Part shown: piece by piece, positions 17,172-27,100 of the stretch
How positions within the stretch are numbered: position 1 is the first letter of the stretch
Layout of the letters: each line of letters begins with the position of its first letter
Origin: an uncultured Desulfovibrio sp.
GTDB lineage: Bacteria; Desulfobacterota; Desulfovibrionia; Desulfovibrionales; Desulfovibrionaceae
Assembly (NCBI GenBank): GCA_900541395.1
Contig: UQJT01000019.1
Location: 1-42,712 of the forward strand
DNA: 42,712 nucleotides
Direction of reading: 5' to 3'
Position numbers and translations under genes: made by a program
Notes under the pieces: model-generated
What the model was told of the DNA's origin: nothing
The model's input: the letters and a program-made list of their open reading frames with translations, nothing else
Database searches by the model: none

Positions 17172-17411
17172 AATGTCTCCTTAAAAAAGATATATAAAAA
17201 GAACTTTCGGGGCCCTCGTGCCGGACGGCTGCGCGCGATGCGCCGGACTCATCGATCGTTCCGGAAAAATAACCCGTACGAAGTTTTTTCGCATACCTTT
17301 AAAGACCGGAATGGGTCAATCCCGGCAAGCCCGTCCCCGGGCTTTTTGCCGGGGCAGACACATCTTATGCGTCTACCCTGCTTTTCGCTCGGAACATTCT
17401 TGACAAGGACG
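17172..17411. other. Divergent intergenic region with a terminator-like hairpin
   Basis: This region holds the ugd leader (AT-rich just upstream of its ribosome-binding site) and a GC-rich hairpin at 17321-17354. TTGACA occurs at 17399-17404 without a good -10. The hairpin is upstream of both neighbouring genes, which is unexpected for a terminator and leaves room for an unannotated short transcript. No gene is supported. Confidence 0.4.
17321..17354. terminator. Terminator-like hairpin between divergent genes
   Basis: CCCGGCAAGCCC (17321-17332) pairs with GGGC-TTTTT-GCCGGGG (17339-17354), with the T-run partly bulged from the stem. It is GC-rich and stable. Its place upstream of both ugd and the small rightward ORFs means it does not end any gene described here. 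Confidence 0.4.
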
Positions 17412-17507
17412 ATGAATTATTCCAAACAGAACATCCGGAACTCTCCCATCTCTTTGCCCCGTATCCGTCGCCGCGGTTTCAAGACCATCCGCGGCCGTCG
17501 GGATTGA
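17412..17507 (+). CDS. Possible 31-aa very basic peptide
   Basis: ATG 17412 follows AAGGA (spacing 4 nt). The peptide MNYSKQNIRNSPISLPRIR continues RRGFKTIRGRRD and stops at 17507. It is strongly basic, with many Arg and Lys residues, as in nucleic-acid or ribosome-binding peptides. Its stop codon TGA overlaps the GAGG that precedes the next gene, so the two could be translationally coupled. No family is recognised, and the length alone gives no proof of coding. Confidence 0.35.
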   Translation: MNYSKQNIRNSPISLPRIRRRGFKTIRGRRD

Positions 17508-17519
17508 GGTTTTTTTCGC

Positions 17520-17789
17520 ATGAGCACCGTTCCCACCACGCTTCGCGGCTATATCGCCCCCCTCCCCTCCGGCCAACCTTGTCGAGTCGCCCTTGTCGCC
17601 GCGGACAGCGGCGAAGAATATCCCATTCTGCCCCGCGGAGCGGGCATCGATCTGGCCGATATGGTCAGCGCCCAGGTGGACGTCGTGTGCTCCATCCAGG
17701 AAGAAGGCGAGTTCAAACGCCTGTACGTTCGCTCTTACCAGGTGCTCGACGCCCTTGACGACGAGGAAGCCTGGTACGGCGACGCCTGA
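17520..17789 (+). CDS. Conserved-looking 89-aa protein of unknown function
   Basis: This small, mildly acidic protein begins MSTVPTTLRGYIAPLPSGQP. It has an alternating hydrophobic pattern (RVALVAADSGEEYPI, AQVDVVCSIQEEGEFKRLYVRSYQVLD) that suggests a small beta-rich fold, perhaps OB-like; this is an impression, not a match. GAGG precedes the ATG. There are no membrane segments and no cysteine motif. It may be cotranscribed with the upstream 31-aa ORF. Confidence 0.6.
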   Translation: MSTVPTTLRGYIAPLPSGQPCRVALVAADSGEEYPILPRGAGIDLADMVSAQVDVVCSIQEEGEFKRLYVRSYQVLDALDDEEAWYGDA

Positions 17790-18157
17790 TTTTTCCCCAC
17801 CGTCCTTTTCGCCGCCCAGCCGAGGGCATGTCCGCATTCCCTGCAGGGGACACGGGCCGTCGCGTCACGCGGCGTCCCCCGCGACACGGCGCGTTTCTTA
17901 CAAGATAACGCCCGCACAGGAAAACGCCTGTGTTGCGCCCGCAGAGCCCCCCTCATGCCGAGGACTCGCTTTGCGATACACTCGCGCCATCCGGCGTGAG
18001 AATCACCCCGACTCCATATTGAGCCCGAAAAAAATTTTCCCGACCCCCTAGACGACGCGGGAATGAAGCTTACCTTTCTCACGCAAGGGAGCGTGTATCG
18101 GGCCGACCCCGGGACGCCCCTCCCGATACATGCCATCGATCGAGGAGGACATTACAT
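17790..18157. other. dnaK upstream region
   Basis: No gene is seen in these 368 bp. No CIRCE element is present. A CCCCCTAGA at 18046-18054, with ATTGAG about 20 bp upstream, weakly resembles a sigma-32 promoter but with too long a spacer. Imperfect hairpins occur at about 17976-17999 (CTCGCGCC-ATCC-GGCGTGAG) and a clear inverted repeat lies at 18094-18130. Confidence 0.4.
18094..18130 (+). promoter_or_regulatory. Inverted repeat in the dnaK leader
   Basis: TGTATCGGG (18094-18102) pairs with CCCGATACA (18122-18130), nine bp around a 19-nt GC-rich loop. It ends 27 bp before the dnaK start and 12 bp before its GAGGAGG. It could be a repressor operator or part of a temperature-sensitive leader; sequence alone cannot say which. 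Confidence 0.5.
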
Positions 18158-20083
18158 ATGGGCAAGATTATAGGCATAGACCTGGGTACCACCAACAGTT
18201 GCGTTTACGTGATGGAGGGCAAGGAACCCAAGTGCATCACCAACCCCAACGGAGGCCGCACCACGCCGTCCATCGTGGCTTTCACCGACAAGGAACGTCT
18301 GGTGGGCGATACGGCCAAGCGCCAGGCCGTGACCAACCCCGAGCGCACCGTTTTCGCGGTCAAACGCCTCATGGGCCGCCGTTTCGACGCGCCCGAGGTC
18401 ACCCGTTGGAAGGATCATTCGCCGTACCACATTGTGGCCGCCTCCAACGGCGACGCCGCCGTGGAAGTGGACGGCCGCCTGTACAGCCCGCCCGAAATTT
18501 CGGCCATGATTCTTGCCCAGTTGAAGGCCGACGCCGAAGCCTACCTGGGCGAAAGCGTCAAGGAAGCCGTGATCACGGTGCCCGCCTACTTCAACGACGC
18601 CCAGCGTCAGGCCACCAAAGACGCCGGCCGCATCGCGGGGCTTGACGTCAAGCGCATCATCAACGAACCCACGGCGGCCTCGCTGGCCTACGGTTTCGAT
18701 AAAAAGGCCAACGAAAAAATCGCGGTGTTCGACCTGGGCGGCGGCACCTTTGATATTTCCATCCTCGAAGTGGGTGACAATGTGGTGGAAGTGCGCGCCA
18801 CCAACGGCGACACTTTCCTGGGCGGCGAGGACTTCGACCAGCGCATTATCCAGTACCTGGTCAAGGAATTCCAGGCCCAGAGCGGCATCGACCTGTCCCA
18901 GGACCGCATGGCCCTCCAGCGCCTGAAGGAAGCGGCGGAAAGCGCCAAGAAAGAACTTTCCAGCTCGATGGAGACGGAAATCAACCTGCCCTTCATCACC
19001 GCCGACGCCAGCGGCCCCAAGCATTTGCTCATGAAGTTGTCGCGCTCCAAACTGGAACAGTTGGTGGGCGACCTGGTGGACCGCACCATCGAGCCCTGCA
19101 AGAAAGCCCTGGCCGACGCCGGACTGTCCGCCTCGCAGATCGACGAAGTGGTGCTGGTGGGCGGTATGACCCGTATGCCTCTGGTTCAGCAGAAGGTGGG
19201 AGAATTCTTCGGCAAGGACCCCAACCGCTCCATGAACCCCGACGAAGTGGTGGCCATGGGCGCGTCCATTCAGGGCGGCATCCTGGCCGGCGACGTCAAG
19301 GACGTGCTGCTGCTTGACGTGACCCCCCTGTCCCTGGGCATCGAAACCATGGGCGGCGTGTTCACCAAGCTGATCGACCGCAACACCACCATTCCGACCC
19401 GCAAGAGCCAGACCTTCACCACGGCTTCGGACAACCAGCCCTCGGTGTCCATCCACGTGTTGCAGGGCGAGCGGCCCATGGCTTCGGACAACATGACCCT
19501 GGCCCGCTTCGACCTGACCGGCATTCCGCCCGCGCCGCGCGGCATGCCTCAGATTGAAGTGACCTTCGACATCGACGCCAACGGTATCGTAAACGTGTCG
19601 GCCAAGGACCTGGGCACCGGCAAGCAGCAGTCCATCCAGATCACGGCCTCGTCCGGCCTGTCGGAAGAGGAAATCCAGAAGCTGGTGCGCGAAGCCGAAG
19701 CCCACGCCGACGACGATAAGAAAAAGCAAGAGCTTATCGAAGCCCGCAACCATGCCGACAGTCTGATCTACGGTACGGAAAAATCGATCAACGATCTGGG
19801 CGACAAGCTGGACGCCGCGCTCAAGAGCGACATCCAGAGCAAGATGGACGCCCTGAAGAAGGTTATGGAAGGCGACGACGCCGAAGCCATCAAAGGGGCC
19901 ACTGACGAGCTGGCCAAGGCTTCGCACAAGCTGGCCGAACAGTTGTATCAGCAGCAGCAACAACAGGGCGGCGAAAGCGCCGGACAGCCCGGTGCCGCCG
20001 GCGCGGCGGGCGGAGCTCAGCACGGTTCGTCCGCCAAGCCGGACGATGATGTGATGGACGCTGACTTCACCGAGGTGAAGTAA
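18158..20083 (+). CDS. dnaK: Chaperone protein DnaK (Hsp70)
   Basis: This 641-aa ATP-dependent chaperone has a nucleotide-binding domain at residues 1 to about 385, starting with the phosphate-1 motif [13 protein letters not shown], then [30 protein letters not shown] and [14 protein letters not shown]. The substrate-binding domain follows the linker [15 protein letters not shown]. The C-terminal lid ends in a Gly/Ala/Gln-rich stretch and the conserved acidic tail [13 protein letters not shown]. The start has a strong GAGGAGG site. The cochaperone genes grpE and dnaJ are not adjacent, unlike in many bacteria. Confidence 0.98.
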   Translation: MGKIIGIDLGTTNSCVYVMEGKEPKCITNPNGGRTTPSIVAFTDKERLVGDTAKRQAVTNPERTVFAVKRLMGRRFDAPEVTRWKDHSPYHIVAASNGDAAVEVDGRLYSPPEISAMILAQLKADAEAYLGESVKEAVITVPAYFNDAQRQATKDAGRIAGLDVKRIINEPTAASLAYGFDKKANEKIAVFDLGGGTFDISILEVGDNVVEVRATNGDTFLGGEDFDQRIIQYLVKEFQAQSGIDLSQDRMALQRLKEAAESAKKELSSSMETEINLPFITADASGPKHLLMKLSRSKLEQLVGDLVDRTIEPCKKALADAGLSASQIDEVVLVGGMTRMPLVQQKVGEFFGKDPNRSMNPDEVVAMGASIQGGILAGDVKDVLLLDVTPLSLGIETMGGVFTKLIDRNTTIPTRKSQTFTTASDNQPSVSIHVLQGERPMASDNMTLARFDLTGIPPAPRGMPQIEVTFDIDANGIVNVSAKDLGTGKQQSIQITASSGLSEEEIQKLVREAEAHADDDKKKQELIEARNHADSLIYGTEKSINDLGDKLDAALKSDIQSKMDALKKVMEGDDAEAIKGATDELAKASHKLAEQLYQQQQQQGGESAGQPGAAGAAGGAQHGSSAKPDDDVMDADFTEVK

Positions 20084-20126
20084 CGCGGCCAAGATACCAG
20101 GAGTAGCGGGCTTCACCGAGGTGAAG
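20065..20126 (+). repeat. Duplicated palindrome from the dnaK tail
   Basis: CTTCACCGAGGTGAAG, which encodes FTEVK at the end of DnaK (20065-20080), recurs exactly at 20111-20126 in the intergenic DNA, and the next AACGC is shared after one mismatch. Each unit is itself a dyad, CTTCACC-GA-GGTGAAG. It may be a short tail duplication. Confidence 0.75.
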
Positions 20127-20161
20127 CAACGCAACGCCCCTTTTTCCTTACCCTCCCCGAG

Positions 20162-20206
20162 CAACCGCTCCGCCGTCACCACACGGCGGAGCGGTTGTCC
20201 GTTTTA
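20162..20206 (+). terminator. dnaK transcription terminator
   Basis: CAACCGCTCCGCCGT (20162-20176) pairs perfectly with 20183-20197 around a 6-nt loop and is followed by TCCGTTTTAC. It is a good intrinsic-type terminator about 80 bp after the dnaK stop. Confidence 0.8.
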
Positions 20207-20288
20207 CTCCGCCCGCCAAGCGTGCGCTTCCTCCCCGCCCCCATCTCCCGAGCGCGCTTGCCCTGAAGTCCAAGCTGGCCTACTATGC

Positions 20289-20329
20289 ATCCGGCCCGTC
20301 CGCTCCCCACCGGCGCGGACGGGCCGGAT
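20289..20329 (+). terminator. Second strong hairpin between dnaK and the lipoprotein gene
   Basis: A perfect 15-bp stem (20289-20303 with 20315-20329, starting ATCCGGCCCGTCCGC) has an 11-nt loop followed by TGTTTCG. It lies about 83 bp before the lipoprotein start, so it may be a second terminator or a structure in the leader of the next gene. Confidence 0.5.
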
Positions 20330-20411
20330 TGTTTCGTCCGCTCCGCGCCCCGGCACGGACCGCAAGCGCCGTGCCCGCGCGGACGGGAATACGCCGGAAA
20401 GGAAAACGCCT

Positions 20412-22250
20412 ATGTCCCCATCATTCCGTCCGTCCCGCGCCGTCCGCCCTCTGATTCTTCCGCTCGCCCTGCTGGGTTGTCTGCTGGCCGCCGGCTGTAC
20501 GTCGATGTTGTCGCCCCTTGCGTCCTCGTCCGGAAGCGCAACCGCCGATCAGACCCGCACAGAAGCCTGGCTCCAGAGCCTGACCGGTCTGACGCCCATG
20601 GAACAGGCCCGCCGCGCCGAACAGGCCTGGCGTGACGAATCCAATCCGCCGCTCCTGCGCGATCGGGCCGCCTTCCTGCTCAGCACGCGACCCAGTTCCC
20701 AGTCCGTCGCCGCTCAACAGGCTCTGGCCCGGCGTTACGCGGCGGCCTCCCAGGCGGAACGGGTCGAAATGGAGCGGGTGCTTATGGCCGACCTGCTCAC
20801 GGCCGATGACGGCACCCTGCGCCTCCTGGGCAGCGGCGCGCCGACCGGACGCGAAGCCACATTCCCCTGGTCGCTCACCGTATGGCAGGCGGCCAAACGC
20901 GGTCTGCTCGCCGACAACGCGGGAGCCCTGAAGCGCCTGTCCATGCCCGGCGTGTTCGCCGATCCCTCGGTGGTGGGACCGGCCTCCTCCGGCGGCGCTC
21001 CCCTGGCTCCCCGGTCGGGATGCGTCGCCCTGGTCCTGCCCCGGTCCGGCCCCTTTGCTTCCATCAGCCGCCAAATCAGCGACGGCGCCGCCGTAGCCGC
21101 TCAGACTCTGGCCGACCGTGGCGCGCCCATGGATGTGCGGATCATCGATTCGTCTCTGGCCGACTGGCTGAACCAAGTTGACGCTTTGCCCCCGCAGTGT
21201 GTAGCGGTGGGCGGTCCGCTGCAGGCCGATGCCTATGCCTCCCTGCGTTCCCGCCCCCTGCCGGGCCGCGCCCTGTTCGCCTTTTTGCCGCAGTTGCCCG
21301 ACCCCGCCGACGAGGGCAACGGCGTATGGCGTTTTTTCACCAGCCCCCAGGACCAGATCGACGCGGTTCTCAACGTGGCGGCGAACGATCTGGGCGTAAG
21401 CTCCTTCGGCGCCCTGGTGCCCGATGACGCCTTCGGTCATCGCATGGGCGATCTCTTCCTGCAGACGGCGGCCCGCCGGGGGCTGCCGGTCAGTACGGCA
21501 ACCTATCCGCCGGACGATATGAAGTCCTGGACCAAACTGACCGCCTCCTTCGTCGAGGCCGTGCCTCCCGCCAAAGGCAAAATTCCGCAGGCCCGCGCCG
21601 CTTTTGAGGCCGTCTTTCTGCCCGACGGCTGGAAAAGCATGGACATGCTTATTTCCACCCTGCATTACAACGGCGCCCACCAAAAAATCATGCTGGGCTC
21701 GGCCCTGTGGGAACAAAGTCTGAGCTCGGCGCACGGGCTCAATCCTTCCACCTTCGCTCTGACCATCTTCCCCGGCGTGTGGGACGCCCAGGCGGCCACA
21801 CCCGCGGCCGCCGCGTTGCGTGAAGGCATGGCCGCCCGCCAGGGTCGGGCCGGAGACTGGGCCGTATTGGGATACGATTTTGTGCAGTTGGCGGCGGGGC
21901 TGGGGCTTGACTCGCCCCAATGGACTCCGGCCGCCCTCAACGCCCGCCTCGCCGCCGGGCCGGTGGCAGACTGGGCCGGAGCCCCCGTGCAATGGGACGG
22001 CGCGGGCCGCGCGTCGCGCCGTCTGCTGTTGTTCCAGCCCTCCCGCAACGGCATGATTTCTCTCGATCTGGAGGCTTTCCGCGCCTACCGGGAGGGCAGG
22101 GGACCGCTGCCCAACGTGGAGCCCGCCGAAACGGACACGGAGGAAAGGAGCGCCGCGTCCGAACCCGATATTTCCGCTCTGCTCGAATCCATTACCGGAC
22201 ATCCGGCCGATGCCGCCGAGCCCGCGCCGACCCATGTTCCCCAACTGTGA
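20412..22250 (+). CDS. LpoA-like lipoprotein (penicillin-binding protein activator family)
   Basis: This 612-aa lipoprotein has a signal peptide with lipobox LAAGC, acylated Cys C29. The N-terminal third (about 30-195) is helical and Ala/Arg-rich. From about 200 on it is a periplasmic type I solute-binding-like domain (CVALVLPRSGPFASISRQISDGAAVAAQTL, DDAFGHRMGDLFLQTAARRG), the arrangement of LpoA-type activators of penicillin-binding proteins. The tail is acidic and low in complexity. ATG 20412 is behind AAGGA; the frame is open upstream to 20121 without homology. gatC follows after 7 bp, so they may form one transcript. Confidence 0.75.
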   Translation: MSPSFRPSRAVRPLILPLALLGCLLAAGCTSMLSPLASSSGSATADQTRTEAWLQSLTGLTPMEQARRAEQAWRDESNPPLLRDRAAFLLSTRPSSQSVAAQQALARRYAAASQAERVEMERVLMADLLTADDGTLRLLGSGAPTGREATFPWSLTVWQAAKRGLLADNAGALKRLSMPGVFADPSVVGPASSGGAPLAPRSGCVALVLPRSGPFASISRQISDGAAVAAQTLADRGAPMDVRIIDSSLADWLNQVDALPPQCVAVGGPLQADAYASLRSRPLPGRALFAFLPQLPDPADEGNGVWRFFTSPQDQIDAVLNVAANDLGVSSFGALVPDDAFGHRMGDLFLQTAARRGLPVSTATYPPDDMKSWTKLTASFVEAVPPAKGKIPQARAAFEAVFLPDGWKSMDMLISTLHYNGAHQKIMLGSALWEQSLSSAHGLNPSTFALTIFPGVWDAQAATPAAAALREGMAARQGRAGDWAVLGYDFVQLAAGLGLDSPQWTPAALNARLAAGPVADWAGAPVQWDGAGRASRRLLLFQPSRNGMISLDLEAFRAYREGRGPLPNVEPAETDTEERSAASEPDISALLESITGHPADAAEPAPTHVPQL

Positions 22251-22257
22251 GGCAGCC

Positions 22258-22575
22258 ATGACCCCCGCCGATTTTCAGCACCTGTGCCGCCTGGCCCGCC
22301 TGGCCCCGAACGAAGCGGAACGCGAACACATCGCCGCCCAATGTTCGGCTATTCTGTCCTATATGGACACCCTGGCCGAAGTGGACACCACGGATGTGGC
22401 CCCCTTGTATTCCCCGGCTTTTTCCCCGGACGATCCGACCTCGACCGACTCGGGCGACGCCGTTCGCCCGGACGAGCCCGAACGTCGCCGTACCCGCGAA
22501 GAAATCCTGTCCGGCGCGCAGAACGGCGACGGCGTCTATTTTGTGGTGCCGCGTATTGTGGAGGGCAAACAATGA
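22258..22575 (+). CDS. gatC: Asp-tRNA(Asn)/Glu-tRNA(Gln) amidotransferase subunit C
   Basis: This 105-aa GatC subunit helps GatA and GatB assemble to convert mischarged Glu-tRNA(Gln) or Asp-tRNA(Asn). It has the family pattern [40 protein letters not shown] and the C-terminal [15 protein letters not shown] precedes ATG 22258, and its stop overlaps the start of gatA (ATGA). gatB is not in the window, so the complex needs a distant gene. Confidence 0.93.
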   Translation: MTPADFQHLCRLARLAPNEAEREHIAAQCSAILSYMDTLAEVDTTDVAPLYSPAFSPDDPTSTDSGDAVRPDEPERRRTREEILSGAQNGDGVYFVVPRIVEGKQ

Positions 22576-24044
22576 GCGACCTCACCCATCTGACCCTGGC
22601 TGAGGCCCGCGCCGCCCTGGCCGCGGGCGAAGTCACGGCCGAGGCCATGACCTCGGCTTGTCTGGCCCGCATGGACGCCACCGAACCGCGCCTGGGCGCG
22701 TTGCTGGCCCGGCGCGACGCCGAAGCCCTGGCCGAAGCCCGCGCCCTGGACCGTGAACGCGCGGAGCACGGAGCCCCCGACGACAAACCTCTGTGGGGCG
22801 TGCCGCTGACGGTGAAGGACGCCCTGACCCTGCGGGGCGCGCCCACCACGGCGGGTTCCCGCATACTGGAAAATTTCGTGCCCCCTTACGACGCCTTCGC
22901 CGTATCCCGCCTGCGGGAGGCCGGGGCCGTCATTCTGGCCAAGACCAACATGGACGAATTCGCCATGGGGTCCACCACCGAGCATTCGGCCTTTCATCCC
23001 ACCCGCAACCCCTGGGATCGCGCCCGCGTGCCCGGCGGCTCCAGCGGCGGTTCGGCGGCCAGCGTGGCGGCCTGTCAATGCTTCGCCTCGCTGGGGTCGG
23101 ATACCGGCGGTTCCATCCGCCAGCCCGCCGCTCTGTGCGGCTGCGTGGGGCTCAAACCCACCTACGGACGGGTGTCGCGCTACGGCTTGCTGGCCTACGG
23201 CTCGTCGCTGGACCAAATCGGCCCCCTGACCCGTACTGTGGAAGATGCGGCTCTGGTCCTCCAAGTCATTGCCGGGCACGATCCCCGCGACGCCACGTCG
23301 GCCGTCGCGCCCGTGCCCGACTACGCAGCCTCGCTGCGCGGCGACGGCGATCTGACCGGGGTGCGGCTGGGCCTTCCCCGTGAATTCTACGATAACGACG
23401 CCCTGGATTCCGGCGTACGGGCCGCCTGCCGAAAAGCCCTGGACAACGCCAAGGCTCTGGGCGCGGAATTGGTGGACGTCTCGCTGCCGCACACCAAATA
23501 CGCCGTGGCGGCCTATTACATCCTGGCCACGGCCGAGGCCGGGTCCAACCTGGCCCGTTACGACGGTGTGCGTTATGGGCGCCGCGCGCAGGGCGTCAAG
23601 GATCTGGACGAGTTGTATACTCGGTCGCGCACCGAAGGTTTCGGCGAGGAAGTGCAGCGCCGCATTCTGCTCGGGGCCTTTGTGTTGTCCGCCGGGTACT
23701 ACGACGCCTACTACCGCAAAGCGGCCCAGGTACGCCGCCTGATCCGGAAGGATTACGACGAGGCCCTGGCCCGCTGCGACGCCCTGCTGGCCCCGGTATC
23801 GCCCGTTCCGGCCTGGCCTCTGGGCGGGGTGACCGATCCGCTCCGGATGTACCTGATGGATATTTTCACCCTGTCTCTCAATTTGGCCGGTCTGCCCGGA
23901 CTGGCCGTGCCTGTGGGGTTTGCCGACGGCCTACCCGTGGGGATGCAGCTTCTGGGCCGGGCCTTCGATGAGAAAACTTTGCTGCGCGTCGGCCACCGCC
24001 TCGGCTCGTCCCTGGGCACTCTCGGCCAGTACGCGCCGCTGTAG
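22572..24044 (+). CDS. gatA: Asp-tRNA(Asn)/Glu-tRNA(Gln) amidotransferase subunit A
   Basis: This 490-aa amidase-signature enzyme releases ammonia from glutamine for tRNA-dependent amidation. The Ser-cisSer-Lys triad is visible as K82 (PLTVKDAL), S157 ([10 protein letters not shown]) and S181 ([10 protein letters not shown]), with spacing equal to known GatA. Length is normal. It starts at ATG 22572, overlapping the gatC stop by 4 bp. Confidence 0.96.
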   Translation: MSDLTHLTLAEARAALAAGEVTAEAMTSACLARMDATEPRLGALLARRDAEALAEARALDRERAEHGAPDDKPLWGVPLTVKDALTLRGAPTTAGSRILENFVPPYDAFAVSRLREAGAVILAKTNMDEFAMGSTTEHSAFHPTRNPWDRARVPGGSSGGSAASVAACQCFASLGSDTGGSIRQPAALCGCVGLKPTYGRVSRYGLLAYGSSLDQIGPLTRTVEDAALVLQVIAGHDPRDATSAVAPVPDYAASLRGDGDLTGVRLGLPREFYDNDALDSGVRAACRKALDNAKALGAELVDVSLPHTKYAVAAYYILATAEAGSNLARYDGVRYGRRAQGVKDLDELYTRSRTEGFGEEVQRRILLGAFVLSAGYYDAYYRKAAQVRRLIRKDYDEALARCDALLAPVSPVPAWPLGGVTDPLRMYLMDIFTLSLNLAGLPGLAVPVGFADGLPVGMQLLGRAFDEKTLLRVGHRLGSSLGTLGQYAPL

Positions 24045-24069
24045 ACTTTACCGATATTGAGGATCGATC

Positions 24070-25179
24070 ATGCCACTCGCTCCCTACACCACCATGCCGT
24101 TCTATCCCGGCCCCGTCTCCATCCATCCCGACGCGCTTGAAGCGTTGCGCCGCGACTACGGTCCGCCCCGTTTCGGCACGGATTATGCGGATCTATACCG
24201 GGCCACCTGCGCCAATCTCCAAAAATTCGCGGGAACGACCCATGAAGTTGTTCTGCCCACGGGCGAGGGAATGCTGGCCTTGTGGGGCGCGCTCAAATGC
24301 ACGTTGCGCCCCGGCGATCCCGTGGTCACCGTGGGCACGGGAGTGTTCGGCGACGGTTTCGGCGATATGGCCGCCGGTCTGGGCTGCGTGGTGGAAAAGG
24401 TTTCGCTGCCCTACGACTCCACGCTGACGGCGGAAGCTCTGGACAGGGTGGACGACGCTCTGCGCCGCCTGAAGCCCGTGGTCCTGACCGCCGTACACTG
24501 CGAAACGCCGTCCGGAACGCTCAATCCGCTGGAAGGCCTGGGCCGTCTGAAACAAGAACGCGGCGTCCCCCTGTTCATCGTGGACGCCGTGGCCAGTTTG
24601 GGCGGCGCCCCGGTGGCGACCGACGCCTGGAACGTGGACATCCTGCTCGGCGGCTCCCAGAAATGCTTTGCCTGCCCGCCGGACATGAGCATTCTGGCCG
24701 TCAGCGACGCGGCCTGGGAACGCATGGTCGAGGTGAACTATCAGGGCTACGAGGCGCTGCTTCCCTTCCACCAGGCGGATCAGGACCCCATGCGCTTTCC
24801 CTACACGCCCAACTGGCCCGGCGTGGCCGCGCTGCACGCGAGCACCGAAGCTCTGTTGAAGGAAGGCCCGGTCCATGTGTTCGCCCGGCACGAAGCCGTG
24901 GCCGCGCAATGCCGCCACGGCCTGGCCGACCTGAATATCCCGCTGTGGACGGCCCCGGACGCGGTCAATTCGCCTACTGTCACGGCGGCCCGCGTCCCGG
25001 TCGGCTTTACCTGGCCGGAATGGAAGGCGGCCCTGGCCGCTCACGGGCTGGTGGTGGGCGGCAGTCTCGGCCCCATGAACGGCAAGGTGTTCCGCTTGGG
25101 GCACATGGGCACCCAGGCCGACGCGCACCGTATGGCGTCGGCCCTGGCCGTCATGGAAGAAGTGTTGAAAACCCGCTGA
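24070..25179 (+). CDS. Class V PLP aminotransferase (alanine-glyoxylate type)
   Basis: This 369-aa PLP enzyme of the small-chain class V group is similar to alanine-glyoxylate and serine-pyruvate aminotransferases. Seen features are the N-terminal [15 protein letters not shown], the cofactor Asp in [11 protein letters not shown], the Schiff-base lysine K198 in [14 protein letters not shown], and the C-terminal FRLGHMG. The substrate cannot be fixed from sequence. GAGG precedes ATG 24070. It lies 25 bp after gatA and 10 bp before the acetyltransferase frame, so it is likely part of the same transcript. Confidence 0.88.
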   Translation: MPLAPYTTMPFYPGPVSIHPDALEALRRDYGPPRFGTDYADLYRATCANLQKFAGTTHEVVLPTGEGMLALWGALKCTLRPGDPVVTVGTGVFGDGFGDMAAGLGCVVEKVSLPYDSTLTAEALDRVDDALRRLKPVVLTAVHCETPSGTLNPLEGLGRLKQERGVPLFIVDAVASLGGAPVATDAWNVDILLGGSQKCFACPPDMSILAVSDAAWERMVEVNYQGYEALLPFHQADQDPMRFPYTPNWPGVAALHASTEALLKEGPVHVFARHEAVAAQCRHGLADLNIPLWTAPDAVNSPTVTAARVPVGFTWPEWKAALAAHGLVVGGSLGPMNGKVFRLGHMGTQADAHRMASALAVMEEVLKTR

Positions 25180-25189
25180 GCATCGCGCC

Positions 25190-27055
25190 GTGGAGGCCCT
25201 TCGCTCTTGGGATGCGTTCGCGTTGCGGCCCCTGACCGACGACGACCTGCCGCTTCTCCGCCACTGGCTGGAAAAGCCCCACGTCCGGACCTGGTTCGAG
25301 CATCCTGATCACTGGCTGCGGGAAGCGCGGCAAAGACGGACGGAATTCGCCTGGATACGGCATTTCATCGCCCTGTGCGGACAGACGCCCGTCGGTTTCT
25401 GCCAGTACTATCCTTATGCGCGGGGCGGTGAAAACTGGCACGGTTCGGTCCCCGTTGACGGAAGCTACAGCATCGACTACCTCGTGGGGGACGAAACCAG
25501 CTTGCGTCGTGGACTGGGCGCGCGCATGGTCCTGGCCCTGATACGGATTCTGCGCGACGTGCCGGACGCCCGGCGCGTCATCGTCCGGCCGGACCCGGCC
25601 AACGTCGCGTCGCGCCAAACCCTGCTCGCCGCCGGCTTCGCCTACGACGCCGACAACCAACTTTTTATTCTTTGCCCCCTCCACGCCGTTCACGACGCGC
25701 CCCATCGCGCCACGCCAGCATTACAAGGAAAAACGAGCATGAGTTACACCAAGGAAGACGTCTACCGCTACCACTCGCAGCCCCGCCCCGGCAAACTGGA
25801 AGTCCTGCCCACCAAGTCCGGCGAAACCCAGGACGATCTGACTCTGGCCTATTCGCCGGGCGTGGCCGACGCCTGCCGCGCCATCCAGGCCGATCCCGCC
25901 GAAGCCGCCCGCCTCACGGGCCGTTCCAATCTGGTGGCCGTGATCAGCAACGGCACAGCCGTGCTCGGCCTGGGCGACATCGGCCCTCTGGCGGGCAAGC
26001 CGGTTATGGAAGGCAAAGGCATGTTGTTCAAGCTGTTCGCGGACGTGGACGTCTACGATCTGGAGCTGGACTGCAAGAACCCCGACACTCTGATCCAGGT
26101 GGTCAAAGCCCTGGAGCCCACCTTCGGCGGCATTAATTTGGAGGACATCAAGGCTCCGGAATGTTTTGAAATCGAAGCCAAGCTCAAGGCCGCCATGAAT
26201 ATTCCGGTCTTTCACGACGACCAACACGGCACGGCCGTTATTTCCGGGGCCGGGCTGCTCAACGCCGCCCGCATCGCGGGACGCCGCCCCGAGGATATGA
26301 AAACGGTCATTGTGGGGGCCGGGGCCGCGGGTATCGCCTGCGCCCGTTTTTACGTCAGTCTGGGGGTGGCCCGCGACAATATTTGGATGTTCGACAGCAA
26401 GGGCCTCATCCACCAGGGCCGCACCGATCTCCATCCCACCAAGGCCGAATTCGCTCAACCCGCCGCAAGGGCCGGGCACAGCCTGGCCGACGCCATGACC
26501 GGAGCCCACCTGTTCCTGGGACTATCCAAGCCGGGCGTGATCACGGCCGACATGGTCCGGAGCATGGCTCCGCACCCCGTCATTTTCGCCTGCGCCAACC
26601 CGGTGCCCGAAATCACCTACGCCGAGGCCAAGGCCGCCCGACCCGACGTGATCATGGGCACGGGACGCTCCGACAACCCCAACCAGATCAACAACGTATC
26701 GGGCTTTCCCTTTATTTTCCGAGGCGCGCTGGACGTACGGGCCACGGAAATCAACGAGGCCATGAAGGTGGCCGCCGCCCGCGCCCTGGCCGACCTGGCC
26801 CGCGAACCCGTGCCCGCCGAGGTGAGCGCCGCCTACGGCGGTCAAAGCTTCACCTTCGGGCCCGACTACATAATCCCCAAACCTCTGGACCCGCGCATCA
26901 TCGAGTGGGCAACGCCCGCCGTGGCTCAAGCCGCCATGAAGTCCGGCGCGGCGCGCGCTCCCATCGCCGACCTGAACGCGTACCGCGACTCGCTGCGCGC
27001 CCGGGTGGCTGCCGCCCAGAAACGGGCCGAGGCCCTGCGGGCCGCCTGGAGCTGA
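25190..27055 (+). CDS. GNAT acetyltransferase frame fused in frame to malic enzyme
   Basis: One uninterrupted 621-aa frame starts at GTG 25190. Residues 1 to about 165 form a GNAT acetyltransferase of the aminoglycoside 6'-acetyltransferase-like type ([57 protein letters not shown]). A short linker leads to M184, where a complete malic enzyme begins. No stop codon separates the two. The malic part has its own AGGA and ATG at 25739, so it can also be made alone. Glutamine codon CAA at 25724-25726, in the linker, is one C-to-T change from TAA. The frame may therefore be a recent read-through, a true fusion, or a sequencing error. Confidence 0.6.
   Translation: MEALRSWDAFALRPLTDDDLPLLRHWLEKPHVRTWFEHPDHWLREARQRRTEFAWIRHFIALCGQTPVGFCQYYPYARGGENWHGSVPVDGSYSIDYLVGDETSLRRGLGARMVLALIRILRDVPDARRVIVRPDPANVASRQTLLAAGFAYDADNQLFILCPLHAVHDAPHRATPALQGKTSMSYTKEDVYRYHSQPRPGKLEVLPTKSGETQDDLTLAYSPGVADACRAIQADPAEAARLTGRSNLVAVISNGTAVLGLGDIGPLAGKPVMEGKGMLFKLFADVDVYDLELDCKNPDTLIQVVKALEPTFGGINLEDIKAPECFEIEAKLKAAMNIPVFHDDQHGTAVISGAGLLNAARIAGRRPEDMKTVIVGAGAAGIACARFYVSLGVARDNIWMFDSKGLIHQGRTDLHPTKAEFAQPAARAGHSLADAMTGAHLFLGLSKPGVITADMVRSMAPHPVIFACANPVPEITYAEAKAARPDVIMGTGRSDNPNQINNVSGFPFIFRGALDVRATEINEAMKVAAARALADLAREPVPAEVSAAYGGQSFTFGPDYIIPKPLDPRIIEWATPAVAQAAMKSGAARAPIADLNAYRDSLRARVAAAQKRAEALRAAWS
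25739..27055 (+). CDS. Malic enzyme (oxaloacetate-decarboxylating malate dehydrogenase)
   Basis: This 438-aa malic enzyme, read from its internal ATG, oxidatively decarboxylates malate to pyruvate and CO2 with NAD+ or NADP+. Motifs are [14 protein letters not shown], the metal-site region [32 protein letters not shown] and the dinucleotide fold [15 protein letters not shown]. Length fits the short bacterial type without a C-terminal phosphotransacetylase domain. AGGA at 25726-25729 is 9 nt from the ATG, supporting independent initiation. In sulfate reducers it links C4 acids and pyruvate; cofactor preference is not clear from the sequence. Confidence 0.93.
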   Translation: MSYTKEDVYRYHSQPRPGKLEVLPTKSGETQDDLTLAYSPGVADACRAIQADPAEAARLTGRSNLVAVISNGTAVLGLGDIGPLAGKPVMEGKGMLFKLFADVDVYDLELDCKNPDTLIQVVKALEPTFGGINLEDIKAPECFEIEAKLKAAMNIPVFHDDQHGTAVISGAGLLNAARIAGRRPEDMKTVIVGAGAAGIACARFYVSLGVARDNIWMFDSKGLIHQGRTDLHPTKAEFAQPAARAGHSLADAMTGAHLFLGLSKPGVITADMVRSMAPHPVIFACANPVPEITYAEAKAARPDVIMGTGRSDNPNQINNVSGFPFIFRGALDVRATEINEAMKVAAARALADLAREPVPAEVSAAYGGQSFTFGPDYIIPKPLDPRIIEWATPAVAQAAMKSGAARAPIADLNAYRDSLRARVAAAQKRAEALRAAWS

Positions 27056-27100
27056 GGTCCATTTTCTTTTTCGCATTAAGCAACGTGTCCCCGCATCTGT

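Noticed and set aside
17790..18157. CIRCE or clear sigma-32 promoter for dnaK
   Set aside because: No TTAGCACTC-N9-GAGTGCTAA was found, and the CCCCCTAG match has a spacer too long for sigma-32.
18152..20182. 676-codon minus-strand frame across dnaK
   Set aside because: It mirrors the dnaK coding sequence exactly and has no recognisable domain; a shadow of codon bias.
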